A DNA stretch of 64,000 nucleotides from Saposhnikovia divaricata. Lineage: Eukaryota > Streptophyta > Magnoliopsida > Apiales > Apiaceae. The stretch lies in NCBI GenBank assembly GCA_036435485.1, contig CM071600.1, forward strand, positions 57,285,546 through 57,349,545, in the 5' to 3' direction. The notes beneath the pieces are model-generated. The model ran no database searches, was not told the DNA's origin, and saw only the letters and a program-made list of their open reading frames with translations. How positions within the stretch are numbered: position 1 is the first letter of the stretch; each line of letters opens with the position of its first letter. Below are positions 53,077-64,000 of the stretch, in pieces. A program made the translations under genes and the position numbers.

Positions 53077-53979
53077 AGTAGTACGAGGCTTGTCAATGGA
53101 TCGGATATCCAACCCGATCCGATCCGCACTGATTGAAATGGATATGGATTGGTCTGAAAAAAATCCGATCTGGAACCCGATCTGATAAGAATGACCTGAA
53201 TATTAAATGGATCAGATATGGATTTAGGTTGATCCGATCTGATTATCCACGACCCGATCCGTTTAATTATATAATAATATATTATATAATATATAAAATA
53301 TATTATACATATATAATATTATTTTCAAAATATTTTTCTTTTGTTTAGTATTTTCATAATATTTTATATTGTAATAAGTTAGTTATTGAAAATCCTAAAC
53401 CTTATACTTAATCTAATATTTCCTTGCTCTTCGATGCACGGCTCCAGCCTCCAAAGTTTAACGTCATTATTCTCTGATTAGCAAGAGATCGAGTCTTCAT
53501 GTTTGAACAATGAAATTATTAAAGTAGTTTAAATTTTTTATTGCTACTTAAATTTACACACTGATCCGATCCGTTTATCCATTAAACTAAATAGATTGGT
53601 GTTGAGACATATATGTCTATAGATGATGATAACAAATGCCACAAGGTAGAAAATGAATTAAAGAATCGAAGCTGATAAATAAATCAGGAAGCTAACTGAA
53701 ATGTCGATCAACTAAAGCTACATCTTGAGAAAGGAACTCTAAAAGCAGTTAAGAGTATTTATGTAACAAGCCATAAGATGCTTTAATCAAGTATCTATAA
53801 TTAGAAGAGAGCTTGCTGTAACCATGCAAGTATATTCGAGAAGTCAAGAAAGGAAGAGTTCGAGAAGCCAGCCCACCGCTATAACTCTATTCGAGTTATC
53901 TTAGATTTTGTGGATTCGAGAACTCAACAAAAAAGGTTATTCGAGAAGTCCTAGTTCGAGAAGTCAGGCTGCTACCTCT

Positions 53980-54117
53980 ATTCGAGAAGTCTGCAATATA
54001 CTCTATTCGAGAAGTCTACAATATACTCTATTCGAGAAGTCTGCAATATAGTCTATTCGAGAAGTCTGCAATATAGACTATTCGAGAAGTCTATATTATA
54101 AGCTGTTCGAGAAGTCA
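53980..54117. repeat. 25-bp minisatellite inside the solo LTR
   Basis: Five and a half units of ATTCGAGAAGTCTGCAATAT plus 5 bp, starting at 53980, 54005, 54030, 54055, 54080 and 54105. The TTCGAGAAGTC core also recurs singly through 53835-54160. Confidence 0.93.
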
Positions 54118-54821
54118 TTCGAGAATTAAAGAAAAGGGACTATTCGAGAAGTCAACATTCGAGAGTTTAAGATTTATCAATTCGAGAACTCAGTCTGGAT
54201 TCTTAGTAATACCAGAGTTCTCTAATGGAAGATATCGAATGAAGAACAAATCCAAAATTACTTTGCAACCCATGAATTATAGATAGTGATCAATTACACA
54301 AAATATGTTACGAGTAGGGAGTCAAATTGTAAATATTTGAAGGCTCAAACTCTTCCAAGTCAAAGGTGAAATCAGTCACGTTTTATCCGACTCCAAGGGC
54401 AACAATAAGAGTGGAAGCAACCTCCAACATGATTACATTACTACTGAAGAATATAAAGGATATCTTGATGAATGCATAAGGATCAGTTGATTTATCTGGG
54501 AAGTTTAAGCACAGCTCAATAAGCATAAAAGCTATTGACTTTCAAAAAGATTATCTTTTTGCTAAAGCTGCTTTTCAGAGATAAAGATTCAAACCAAAGA
54601 GATCTTTTTGCATAAAGCATCACGTGAGCTTGGAAGCTAAGTCATTTCAAAAACTTAGTAACTTATGAAGAAAGAAACATATACGGACTTGAAGAATGCT
54701 GGGATTGTCCAAATCAAGGAAAGAAGATCTTTAAGGCATTTCCAGAAATGGTCATTACTTCAAGCATGTGTGTGTGACAAGTCATACCAAAAATGTATCT
54801 TTACATTTTACGTATTTCACT

Positions 54822-57800
54822 TGTTAGAATGCCTTGAATCTGTAGCCGCCGAACTTGACTGTAGCCGCCGGACTTGACTTACTGTAGCCGCCGGATTTGA
54901 CTTATGTAGCCACTGGCGGCACCATCTACCACACCTAACACCACCTACCACATCTAACCCCTTAGATTGTGTCTATAAATAGAAATGCATGTAAAGATTG
55001 TGATGCATCTGAAAAAATCTGAAATCTGTTTATCCTCAAGATCAATATAAACTATTTCTCTTCTGAATATATTTTCTCTTTACGTTTATCATCTTTCTTG
55101 CTTCCGTTATAACAAACTGGTATCAGAGCTTGGATGAAGCTACTGTGTTTTTTTTCTTTCTAAAATTTTTGCCGGAATTTTTTCAAGCTCGTCGGAGAAG
55201 ACGACACTGTTCAGGCGGAGTTACTGTTCATCATCGGAGAAGACGACACTGTTCAGGCGGAGTTACTGTTCATTATCGGAGAAGAAGGCGTTGTTCACGG
55301 TACTGTTCATGGAACAATTCACGGAACTGTTCACAAATATGCTACTGTTCACAAATACGGTACTACTCACAAATATGATACTGTTCACGTATATGGTTCT
55401 GGGAGAAAGATGCCTGGTGGTATTAATGTTAAGGTCAACAAATTTACCGGGAGAAATAGTTTCAGTCTATGGCAAATCAAGATGCGTGCCTTGTTAAATC
55501 AACAGGGGCTCTGGGTGCCGTTGAACACAAAAACGGCTGCTTCTAGAAGCGCTGAGATGGCCAATCTCGAAGAAAAGGCACACTCAACAATTCTGTTGTG
55601 CCTTGCAGATGATATTATTACTGAAATTGCGGAGGAGGATACCGCATCTGGTTTATGGTTAAAGCTTGAAAGTCTCTACATGACAAAGTCTTTAACAAAT
55701 AAGTTGCTTCTGAAGCAACGTTTGTTCAGTCTGCGAATGCAAGAAGGTATGCCTCTTCGAGATCAGTTAGATCAATTAAACACAATTTTATTAGAATTTC
55801 GTAATATTGATGTTAAAGTTGAAGATGAGGATGCTGCTTTGATTCTGTTAGTTTCTTTACCATTATCGTATGAGAACTTTGTGCAATCGTTTATTGTTGG
55901 TAAAGATACTATTTCTCTAGAGGAGGTTAGATCTTCTCTTCATTCTAGAGAGCTGCGCCATAAGGCGGCTGGTACAGGTGCAGATAATCATGTTGTTGGG
56001 TTGGTAGCTAGCGGGAGTACCGGACATGGAAAGTCAGGGAAGTATAAATCCAAGAAACCAGCTTCTGAGGGTTCGAGAGCTAATGATGTCTGCAATTATT
56101 GTAAAGAGAAGGGACACTGGAAATCTGACTGTCCCAAGAAAAAGAAGCAACAGGATAAATTGGTGGATACTGCTGCAGGAACTGCTGCTGTAGCTGATGC
56201 CAATTCCGAAGAAGATATTGTTCTAGTTGCTATCAAGGACACGCATCACTCTGATGTGTGGATCCTTGACTCTGGAGCGTCTTACAATATATGTCCGCGC
56301 AGGGAGTGGTTCACAACCTATAAAAAAGTAGACGGTGGAAAAATTTCTATGGCTAACAATTTTGTTTGTGAGACTGTTGGAATAGGCTCGATTAAACTTC
56401 GGACACATGATGGTAATTTTTGCACATTGAATGATGTTAAGCATGTTCCACTTATGACGAAGAATCTGATATCTCTACGTATGTTAGACAACAGGGGTTT
56501 CAGTTTTAAAGGTCAAGGTGGAGTTTTACATGTCCGCAAGGGTTCTGATGTGGTTTTGAAAGGTGTTCAACGTGGTACCTTGTATCTTCTTCAAGGTTCT
56601 ACGTTAACAGGTTCTGTTGCTATTGCGTCTTCGGAAATTGAAAAGGAAAATATGACCAAGTTGTGGCACATGAGGCTTGGTCACATGAGTGAAAGGGGGA
56701 TGCAGATTCTGTCAAAATCTGATCTTCTTTGTGGTCATAAGGTCACAGGTCTCGAGTTTTGTGAACATTGTGTTTTTGGAAAGTTACATCGCAGCATGTT
56801 TCCTAAAGCAACTCACAGACAAAAGGCACACTTGATTACATCCATTCTGATTGTTGGGGTCCTTCTCGGGTGGAGTCTTTGGGGGGTCACAGATATTTTG
56901 TGTCAATGATCGATGATTTCTCAAGAATGACTTGGATGTTCATCATAAATCACAAAAGTGAAGCCTTTAAGATTTTCAAGCAGTGGAAGACGCTAGTGGA
57001 GAATCAAACAGGGAAGAAGATTAAGAGGCTGCGAACAGATAATGGCCTGAAATTTTGCTCGTCCGAGTTTGCAGATTTCTGCAAGAATGGGGGGATTCTA
57101 GGCATCATACAGTCAGGGATACACCATAGCAAAATGGTTTAGCAGAGCATATGAATCAGACACTTCTGGAGAGAGCTAGGTGTATGCTTTCTAATGCTGG
57201 ACTAACTAGAAGATTCTGGGCAGAAGCGGTTAGTACAGCATGTTATTTGATTAATCGTGGACCTCACACAGGTATTCATCTCAAAACTCCTATTGAGAAA
57301 TGGTCTGGTAAGCCTGCTGATTACTCAAATTTAAGAGTTTTTGGTTGTACTGTTTATTATCATGTAAATGAGGGTAAATTGGAGCCACGAGCTAAAAAGG
57401 GAGTATTTGTAGGCTATGGGGATGGAGTTAAAGGTTATAGAATCTGGTCTCCATCTGGAAATAGGGTTATAGTGAGTAGAAATTTAGTCTTTGATGAAAA
57501 TTCTATGTTTAACCCTACTGTGAAGTCTACGATTGTTTCAGAAAGTGGTGGTGTTGAGAAACAGGTGGAGCAGGAAGTCACTCAAGATAAGAGTGAACCA
57601 CAACAAGAAGTTCAACAACCACAGTCAGAATCAGAATCATCAGTACCAGTAGTAAATCAGCACAGTTTGGCTCTTGATCGATCGAGGAGAGCTAAGTATG
57701 GAATGCTTCCAAATAAATATGGTTTTGAAGATATTGTGGCATATGCACTACAGGTAGCTGAAGAAGTGGATCCTAGCTATGATGAGCCATCCACTTACAA

Positions 57801-59741
57801 AGAAGCGGTGACATGTACTGAATCTACAAAATGGTTTGCTGCAATGGGAGATGAAATAGAGTCACTTCAGAAGAATAAGACTTGGGAATTAGTCGAGCGG
57901 CCTCGAGACAGAAAGATTGTTACTTGTAAATGGGTCTACAAGAAGAAGGCAGGAGAAACATCGGTTGAGGGTATCAAGTATAAAGCTCGGTTAGTAGCTC
58001 AAGAGTTCACTCAGAAAGAGGGAGTAGATTATAATGAGATATTTTCACCAGTGGTCAGACACACTTCCATCAGGGTGCTACTAGCGATAGTTGCACATCA
58101 GAATCTAGAGCTTGAACAACTCGATGTGAAGACAGCTTTTCCGCATGGAAAGCTGTAAGAGGAGATATACATGAATCAACCAGATGGTTTTCAGGTTCCT
58201 GGTAAAGAAGACTATGTGTGCAAGTTATTGAAGTCCTTGTATGGGCTAAAGCAGTCTCCGAGGCAGTGGTACAAGAAATTTGATAGCTATATGATAGGTA
58301 TTGGCTACACCAGGAGCCCGTATGATTGCTGTGTTTATCACAGTAAGACAGCAAATGGTTTTTTCATTTATCTGGTCCCGTATGTAGATGATATGTTGAT
58401 AGTTGCAGAGAACAAATCTGATATTCAGAAGTTGAAAGGTCTCCTCAGTGCTGAGTTTGAAATGAAAGATTTGGGTGCGGCTCGGAAAATTCTGGGAATG
58501 GAGATTTATAGGGATAGAAGCAAAAGAAAGCTCTTCTTGTCACAAAAGGGATACATTCAGAAGATTTTGTCAAGGTTTGGCATGTCTACAGCAAAGCCCA
58601 TATATACTCCTAGTGCTGCAAATGCACATCTGTCTGTCGCTTTTGTACCAAGTCTGTTGAGGAAAAAGAGTACATGTCTCGAGTTCCCTATGCTAGTGCA
58701 GTAGGAAGCTTGATGTATGTAATGGTCTGCACTAGACCCGATCTTGCACATTCTGTCAGTGTTGTTAATAGGTTCATGGGTGATCCAGACAAGGAGCATT
58801 GGCAAGCTATGAAGAGGCTTTTTCGGTACTTAAAACGTACGTCTGATGTTGGTCTCATTTATGGAGGTGATACTGAGTGTTTGGTGACAGGGTTTTCAGA
58901 CTCTGATTATGCTGGAGATGTTGACAGTAGAAGATCTATGACTGGTTATGCTTTCACTCTGGGTGGTTCGATTGTCAGTTGGAAAGCTACTCTGTAACCT
59001 ACAATGACTTTGTCTACTACAGAAGCAGAGTACATGGAATTGACAGAAGCCGCAAAAGAAGGAATCTGGTTGAAAGGATTGGTCAGCGATCTGGGTCTAC
59101 ATCATGATCAGGCTACAGTATTTTGTGGCAGTCTCAGTGCAATCTGTTTAGCCAAGGATCAAGTCCATCATGAGCGGACTAAGCACATAGATGTGAGATA
59201 TCATTTTCTAAGAAGTGAGAAGAGAATTAAGGTGAGCAAAGTGGGTACTGCTGATAACCCAGCTGATATGCTCACCAAGCCGGTTCCACATAGCAAGTTT
59301 CAACTTTGTTTGAACTTGCTAAATTTTCGGAGTTATTGATTGCCTTTTTAGGGCAAAATCTGAGGCACAAGAGTTTTTTTTATCTGGTACATCTGGCATT
59401 ATTATGATGTATCTGGTACATCTGTTATCTGTTTTTTGTGAGAGGATTCAAGTCAAGGTAGAGCTTTGTTAGAATGCCTTGAATCTGTAGCCGCCGAACT
59501 TGACTGTAGCCGCCGGACTTGACTTACTGTAGTCGTCAGACTTGACTTATGTAGCCGCCGCCGGCACCACCTACCACACCTAACCCCTTAGATTATGTCT
59601 ATAAATAGAAATGCATGTAAAGATTGTGGTGCATCTGAAAAAAATCTTAAATCTGTTTATCCTCAAGATCAATATAAACTATTTATATTCTGCATATATT
59701 TTCTCTTTACGTTTATCATCTTTCTTGCTTCCGTTATAACA
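54822..59741 (+). mobile_element. Copia element 3 (Tork/Tnt1-like), nearly complete, innermost layer
   Basis: LTRs are 54822-55114 (293 bp) and 59467-59741 (275 bp), TGTTAGAATGCC..TTATAACA, about 5% different plus an indel. The 5-bp target duplication TCACT (54817-54821 and 59742-59746) is perfect. The primer-binding site TGGTATCAGAGC is 55118-55129. It is the same family as Copia element 1 at 6000-17045 but keeps the whole gag-pol, so it shows what that copy lost. It is inactive: see the coding entry. Confidence 0.95.
55410..59339 (+). pseudogene. Copia element 3 gag-pol polyprotein, several lesions
   Basis: It starts MPGGINVKVNKFTGRN. Order: Gag; zinc knuckle CNYCKEKGHWKSDC; protease LDSGASYNIC; GAG-pre-integrase LWHMRLGHMSERG; integrase (SSEFADFCKNGG region); RT with KARLVAQEF, LDVKTAFPHGKL and catalytic YVDDMLIVAE; RNase H with SDSDYAGDVDS, STTEAEYMEL and RTKHIDVRYHF. 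Lesions: a one-base deletion near 56818 shifts the frame in integrase, further change at about 57100-57145 ends that frame, a TAA replaces Glu at 58156-58158, a frameshift lies near 58650, and a stop falls at 58995-58997. The leader (55205-55390) is full of ACTGTTCA-like repeats. Confidence 0.93.
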
Positions 59742-60127
59742 TCACTTGTCTTCATATAGTTTAAATATGTTGTATGAGCAGCATAGTTTTAGTAGAGAAG
59801 AAAACAGAGAGCATATCAGATATTGCATTAGGTTTTCTTGTAATTTCTACACTGAGTATTTTCTTCAAATACAACCATTAGGTGGACCATTCAAACCCAG
59901 TTGAGATTTTTTATTTCTTGTGTTATATATCTATTTTAAGATCTCACCAATTCGAAAAAATTTAGTCAAGATTGTATTCAACCCCCTTCTATAATCTCGT
60001 TGGGAAATAACAATTAGATATGGATCGATCTATAAAATATTCGAGATGTGATCCGACTGGATCCGAATCCGATAAAAATAAATTGTTATGGATATGAATT
60101 TAGATCGATGACAGGCCTAACTAGTAC

Positions 60128-60386
60128 TACTAACACAAAAGTGTAAGGAATTTACCTAGAGCAGTTGTCCTAAATTTTCTCGAAACGATAGGGTAAAAAC
60201 AAAACTGGTTTCTCATGATCAGATGTATTTATCAATCTCCCTAATTTAGGAACGATTTATTCATACATGAAGCAAAACACCATTGTAATAAAGAAATGCA
60301 GTGGTAGCTTAAACAAAACAAGGAAGAAGAAGAAGAAGAAAAAGAAAATGCTAAGGAAGAAAAAAAGGGTATCTTTTGGGAATAAA
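60128..60386 (+). promoter_or_regulatory. Promoter-proximal / 5' UTR region of the K+ channel gene
   Basis: This is the sequence between the hAT element and the chosen start codon. It contains a purine-rich AAG/GAA tract (60316-60368). An in-frame ATG at 60267 would add a 40-residue Lys-rich leader. I prefer 60387, because the protein from there aligns with the usual channel N terminus. A transposon nest now ends only about 260 bp upstream of that start. Confidence 0.45.
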
Positions 60387-63300
60387 ATGTGTGGTGGGGT
60401 AAATGAAACCCATAGTGAAATTGAGATGGTGTCCTCTGTTTCTGGGGACGGACGTGCTTCTTTTTACAGCATGTCTAATGGAATTCTTCCTGCTCTTGGT
60501 GCCGAATCCACCCGAAAAATGAAGCTTAATCATTTCATTATTTCACCCTTTAATCCCATTTACAGGTCCCTTTTCGGTTCTTTGTTGCTATTGTTTTATC
60601 ATTGTTATGCATGTATCCAATATATATGGTTGGTTGATTAAATTTTTGAGTGGCTGCATGTCTTATTATGAATTAATATGATGTTTATGCATGTGTGTAT
60701 TTGAACTCTACTTGGGGTTTGGATAGGTGGATAAAATTTTTGAAAAATGTGCTTGATTTTGGCCTAAAATTAATGTGAGTCCGAGTGTCCATACCCGTGT
60801 CAGGAGTGTTGATTATCCACCACCGATATGAGAGGCAAACTGAGAAGTCCAGGTAACCGAGTTCTCACATGAAGGGTCCGTGTGCAAGACACCCGTAGGG
60901 GGTGTACTTGCAATATGTTTTTGTGTTTATCACAGTGCATCATGCATAATGGAAATCAGAAATTGCAAAAGTTTGACTTGAATGCCATACTTTTTGGGAA
61001 ATTTTTTCCTCTTCTGAATTTCACTGTTCACATGTGTTTTTTTTTCCTTTTTGTAAACTAAGTGACAACTGCCCATTGTTTTATTGTTAAACTTTACATA
61101 CTTCACTTGAACTGAATTTTGCAGATGGTGGGACAAATTTCTTATACTTCTTGTATTTTACACAGCATGGGTGTCTCCGTTTGAATTTGGATTTCTAGAG
61201 TCGCCAAACCATGTCCTGTCTATATTGGACAATGTTGTGAATGCAATTTTTTTCACTGATATTTTTGTAACCTTCTTCGTCGCTTACATTGATAAAGCTA
61301 ATTATGTTCTGGTTGACGACCCAAAGATGATTGCATGGAGGTATTTAAGCACTTGGTTCATCTTTGATCTAATATCAACAATCCCTTCTGAGCTTGCTCG
61401 AGCTGCTTTGCCTGATCCTTTTGCACAATATGGGTACTTTAATATTCTTCGTTTATGGCGTCTTCGACGAGTCAGTGCTATGTTTACCAGGTATAACATT
61501 GAATTTTTACATTATTTTAATACTCAATTCCTTTATTCTTATAGAAACGAACCTCGTAATGCATTAAACTGGTTTATGATAGTGTTTGGTAAGAAGTGTG
61601 CAAAATATAGCGTGACTAACTAAATATATTGATAGAGAATACTTCGTTGAATATGCTTCTGTTATGAGGATCATAATCTTAAAACTTAGTGTTAATGGAG
61701 GTGTTTCCCTGCTGTTTAATTGTTGCAGATTGGAGAAAGATAGAAGCTTGAGTTACTTCTGGATTAGATGTTTAAAGTTGATATTTGTAAGTGTTCACTA
61801 GAATTTTTTCTAGTTTATTATTTGATTAGACATATACAGATGATAAGTGCAAGTGTCTTCTAGTACAGTGTAATCTATCTTAATAATGCTTTTATTGTCT
61901 TGTAGGTAACACTTTTTGCTATTCATTGTGCCGCTTGTATTATGTACCTTATTGCCATTCATCATAAACCTCTATCAAAGACATGGCTGGGGCTTATGTA
62001 TGATACAAAGGCTGGTGACCAGAGTACAATGAAGTTATATGTGACAGCAATGTACTGGTCTATTACTACCCTTTCGACAACAGGCTACGGTGATCTGCAT
62101 GCTACTGATACATGGGAGATGGTATTTACGATCATTTACATGGTATTCAACCTAGGATTGTCATCATATATTATTGGGAACATGACGAACTTGGTAGTTC
62201 ATGGGACCAGCCGAACCAGAAAATTTGTGAGTGTTTTTCCCTTAATTTTATTGTTTACAGGCACACAGCGTCCTGAAAATATTTTTCATATCCTTGTTGA
62301 ATACAGCTAGACTTTAATATAAAACTCAAAATCTGTCTGAACCATCCCTGGTCCCTCTGTAGGTAATCAGCATAAAACAAAGCTACAATGTAGAATAGAC
62401 GATGTGCTGTTAGTGCCAGAGAGTTTTCTAAGGAAGGTTGGTTGGTGATGGGCGAAGATGTTGTGTGGTGGTGTCGAGTTTAAGTTAGATGTAATGTAAA
62501 ACATACATATTATGTAGGACGTGGAGAAAGTCCTTATAAAGTCACCCTAAGAGGTGTAAGTGGTGACTATAATTATGGTTTGATTAGAGGGAATGCTCTA
62601 GAGCCCTTGGCCTAATAGTTTGATATACTGACATTCAGTAAAGCTTAAAGTTCTTGCAAAGCTTGATATGTTCCTGAATGGGCTTATGGCCGTTATTTTT
62701 TAAGCCATTAGATATATTCGCCAGTTGGGTAGTTATCTTTCTTGGTTTGGTTTACTAATTGGCATCTTAAGGACAGATTGTGCATAATTAACAAAGAGTG
62801 ACCAGTTTCCACTGAAAGTAAAAATTTAGATACTTTGTTGCTCCTTAGATCAAATCTCGGCCAAAGCTCTCTACACACATGAAGAAACTGCCACTAGCAA
62901 GTCCTTAAACTGATAAGACATGAACTGCATTGCACTTTAAGTTAATTTTTGTAACTGAATCCTTTGACTGATAAATGCTGCATCATGGGATGTTAAAACT
63001 GTGGATTAATTGTGGTTGTATGTGACAGTAAATTATAATTATATGTGGCGAATCTTGAATATATATGGTTCACTGTTACCTGAATTGTTGTGGACAGTCT
63101 TTAGGCAATTGGTCTTCCAGCCCCGTGTTAAGGCATTTCTGACTAGTCTTTGATTCCATTTGTCTGAATTTTCATGGAACCATAGAGAGATACCATTCAT
63201 GCTGCATCAAGCTTTGCACAGAGGAACAAAATCCCTCTTCGCCTGCAAGATCAAATGATTGCGCACCTGTGTCTGAAGCATAGAACTGACTCCGAAGGGC

Positions 63301-63432
63301 TTCAGCAGCAAGAAATTCTTGAAGTGCTTCCGAAAGCCATTCGATCAAGTATTTCACACTTCCTGTTCTACAATCTTGTTGATAAAGTTTACATTTTCAA
63401 TGGAGTATCAAATGATTTGCTCTTTCAACTGG
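60387..63432 (+). CDS. AKT-like: Shaker-type inward-rectifier K+ channel, AKT1/AKT5/AKT6 group (exons 1-5, partial)
   Basis: Plasma-membrane voltage-gated channels of this family take up K+. Exons: 60387-60565, 61125-61490, 61729-61786, 61906-62226 and 63186-63432; all introns GT..AG and in frame. Start ATG 60387 (MCGGVNETHSEIEMVSS), then NGILPALGAES and FIISPFNPIYRWWDKF. S1 is FLILLVFYTAWVSPFEFGFL; S2-S3 follow (VVNAIFFTDIFVTFFVAYID, YLSTWFIFDLISTIPSE). The S4 voltage sensor is ILRLWRLRRVSAMFTRLEKD; S5 is VTLFAIHCAACIMYLIAIHH. The pore is SITTLSTTGYGDLHATD with an intact GYGD filter; S6 is YMVFNLGLSSYIIGNMTNLV. The C-linker begins RDTIHAASSFAQRNK and runs to VSNDLLFQL. The cyclic-nucleotide-binding-like and ankyrin parts lie beyond the window. 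STTGYGD and SSFAQRN resemble AKT5/AKT6 (SPIK) more than AKT1 or AKT2, from memory. No lesion is seen. Confidence 0.94.
62227..63185 (+). other. K+ channel intron 4
   Basis: 959 bp from GTGAGTG to the acceptor CCATAG. No inserted element or gene is recognised. Confidence 0.8.
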
Positions 63433-63535
63433 TAAGTAATGAACCTCCTTTTCTTTGCTAGCCATGTTGAACATAGTTTTTCAATTGGTAAGTAAATGAA
63501 CCCCCTCTTCTTTGCTAGCCATGTTGAACATAGTT
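63424..63535 (+). repeat. 55-bp tandem duplication carrying the exon 5 splice donor
   Basis: TTTCAACTGGTAAGTAATGA (donor GT at 63433) recurs as TTTCAATTGGTAAGTAAATG (GT at 63488), followed in both by TTCTTTGCTAGCCATGTTGA. The last 9 bases of exon 5, its donor and the start of the intron are duplicated. Use of the first donor keeps the family protein sequence (DLLFQL|). Confidence 0.88.
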
Positions 63536-64000
63536 TTTTTAGAAATACGACTGGTAACATTGTCTATTGTAAATTATGCTGGGGACTCGAATTAAAATTT
63601 ACATTGTTACTTTTCTGCTTTCTGATGGCACACATCCCACTAGTTTACCAGTCAGTTACTTGACACTGGATGTTTCCTGTGTTACGCGAACTCTTCAACT
63701 TGTTGTACTTGTGTCCTACATTGGAGTGGGTCTGACGTCTGAGTTCTTGTAAATGGTTGCATTACACCTAGCAGTCCAATCCAATATAGAATCTGTTGCT
63801 TAGAAACTTATATGTTAGGACGAAGACCTCTCTGGAAGACTTCTTATTTGTTAGGACGAAGACTTCTTTCTAAATTATCCTTTTGATTTTGTTTTGTGTA
63901 AAGGATACTCAATTATATGATAATATGCAACAGAGTTATTGGTAACAGACACTTTTTAGGAACGAAGAGGTTGCATGGTGAGTCCTCTGCACCCATATCC
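63536..64000 (+). other. Start of K+ channel intron 5, cut by the window end
   Basis: No coding exon with the expected next residues (VSEMKAEYFPP-like) is visible. A short direct repeat, GTTAGGACGAAGAC, occurs at about 63815 and 63851. Confidence 0.6.

Larger units (their letters stand above)
53600..60012. mobile_element. Solo LTR (SIRE/Maximus-like Copia) nested in the hAT element
   Basis: It begins TGTTGAGACATATATGTC and ends GGGAAATAACA, flanked by ATTGG (53595-53599) and ATTAG (60013-60017), a 5-bp duplication with one mismatch. Without the Copia element inside it is about 1.49 kb, a usual SIRE-type LTR length, and the phrase TTCAACCCCCTTCTATAAT near its end is typical of that group. Neither interior nor second LTR remains. 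Confidence 0.72.
53085..60119. mobile_element. hAT-like element, outermost layer of a three-element nest
   Basis: Left terminus GAGGCTTGTCAATGGATC; right terminus, reverse-complemented, TAGGCCTGTCATCGATC. Both are followed by ATCCGATCC-type subterminal repeats (53100-53260, 53560-53585, 60020-60090). An 8-bp target duplication with one mismatch flanks it: AGTAGTAC (53077-53084) and ACTAGTAC (60120-60127). Without its nested insertion it is about 620 bp and non-coding. The terminal GGCTTGTCAATGG phrase and 8-bp TSD point to hAT. Confidence 0.72.

Noticed and set aside
53085..60119. Naming the organism from the repeats
   Set aside because: The element families seen are spread across many angiosperms; nothing in the window fixes a genus.
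60267..60386. Lys-rich N-terminal extension of the K+ channel as coding
   Set aside because: It is low-complexity AAG/GAA sequence and the family N terminus aligns from 60387; kept only as an alternative start.

Overview
This is nuclear DNA of a flowering plant, probably a eudicot; I cannot name the species. Evidence: spliced genes with GT..AG introns, AT-rich spacers, plant retrotransposon lineages (Tork and other Copia, Tat-type Gypsy, an Athila-like non-autonomous element), an Au-type SINE, Stowaway and Tourist MITEs, Helitrons and a hAT relic. Only two host genes are visible, both for potassium transport.

Region 1 (1-5940): AT-rich spacer with a MULE-type MITE, a solo LTR that was later partly tandem-duplicated (546 bp x2), a Stowaway MITE and hairpin ends of Helitron type. 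It ends in the 5' flank of a transporter gene.

Region 2 (5941-38653): the wreck of a HAK/KUP/KT potassium transporter gene of the KUP10/KUP11 type, stretched to about 33 kb. A Tork-lineage Copia element sits in coding exon 1 and itself carries a 6.9-kb Athila-like non-autonomous element. A 5'-truncated minus-strand Copia element sits against a half-lost exon 3. A 12.4-kb Tat-lineage Gypsy element sits in exon 5. All three break coding exons. Premature stops, a C-terminal frameshift and the loss of several membrane segments show that the gene is dead. The Gypsy element is young (LTRs about 0.5% different). It carries about 41 copies of a 77-bp repeat and a three-exon gene on the opposite strand.

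Region 3 (38654-53084): gene-free and very AT-rich. It holds Tourist MITEs, a GC-rich palindromic element, tandem duplications, and a block (about 46.4-52.5 kb) of repeated, minus-strand Helitron-like units. Two insertions here can be dated and delimited exactly because a paralogous copy keeps the empty site: a Tourist MITE and a 705-bp Helitron.

Region 4 (53085-60119): a three-layer nest, hAT element > solo LTR > Tork Copia element. The Copia target-site duplication is perfect; the other two layers have one mismatch each.

Region 5 (60387-end): the first five exons of an apparently intact Shaker-type inward-rectifier potassium channel gene (AKT1/AKT5/AKT6 group), continuing beyond the window. 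So a dead K+ symporter and a live-looking K+ channel lie side by side, separated by about 22 kb of transposon debris.
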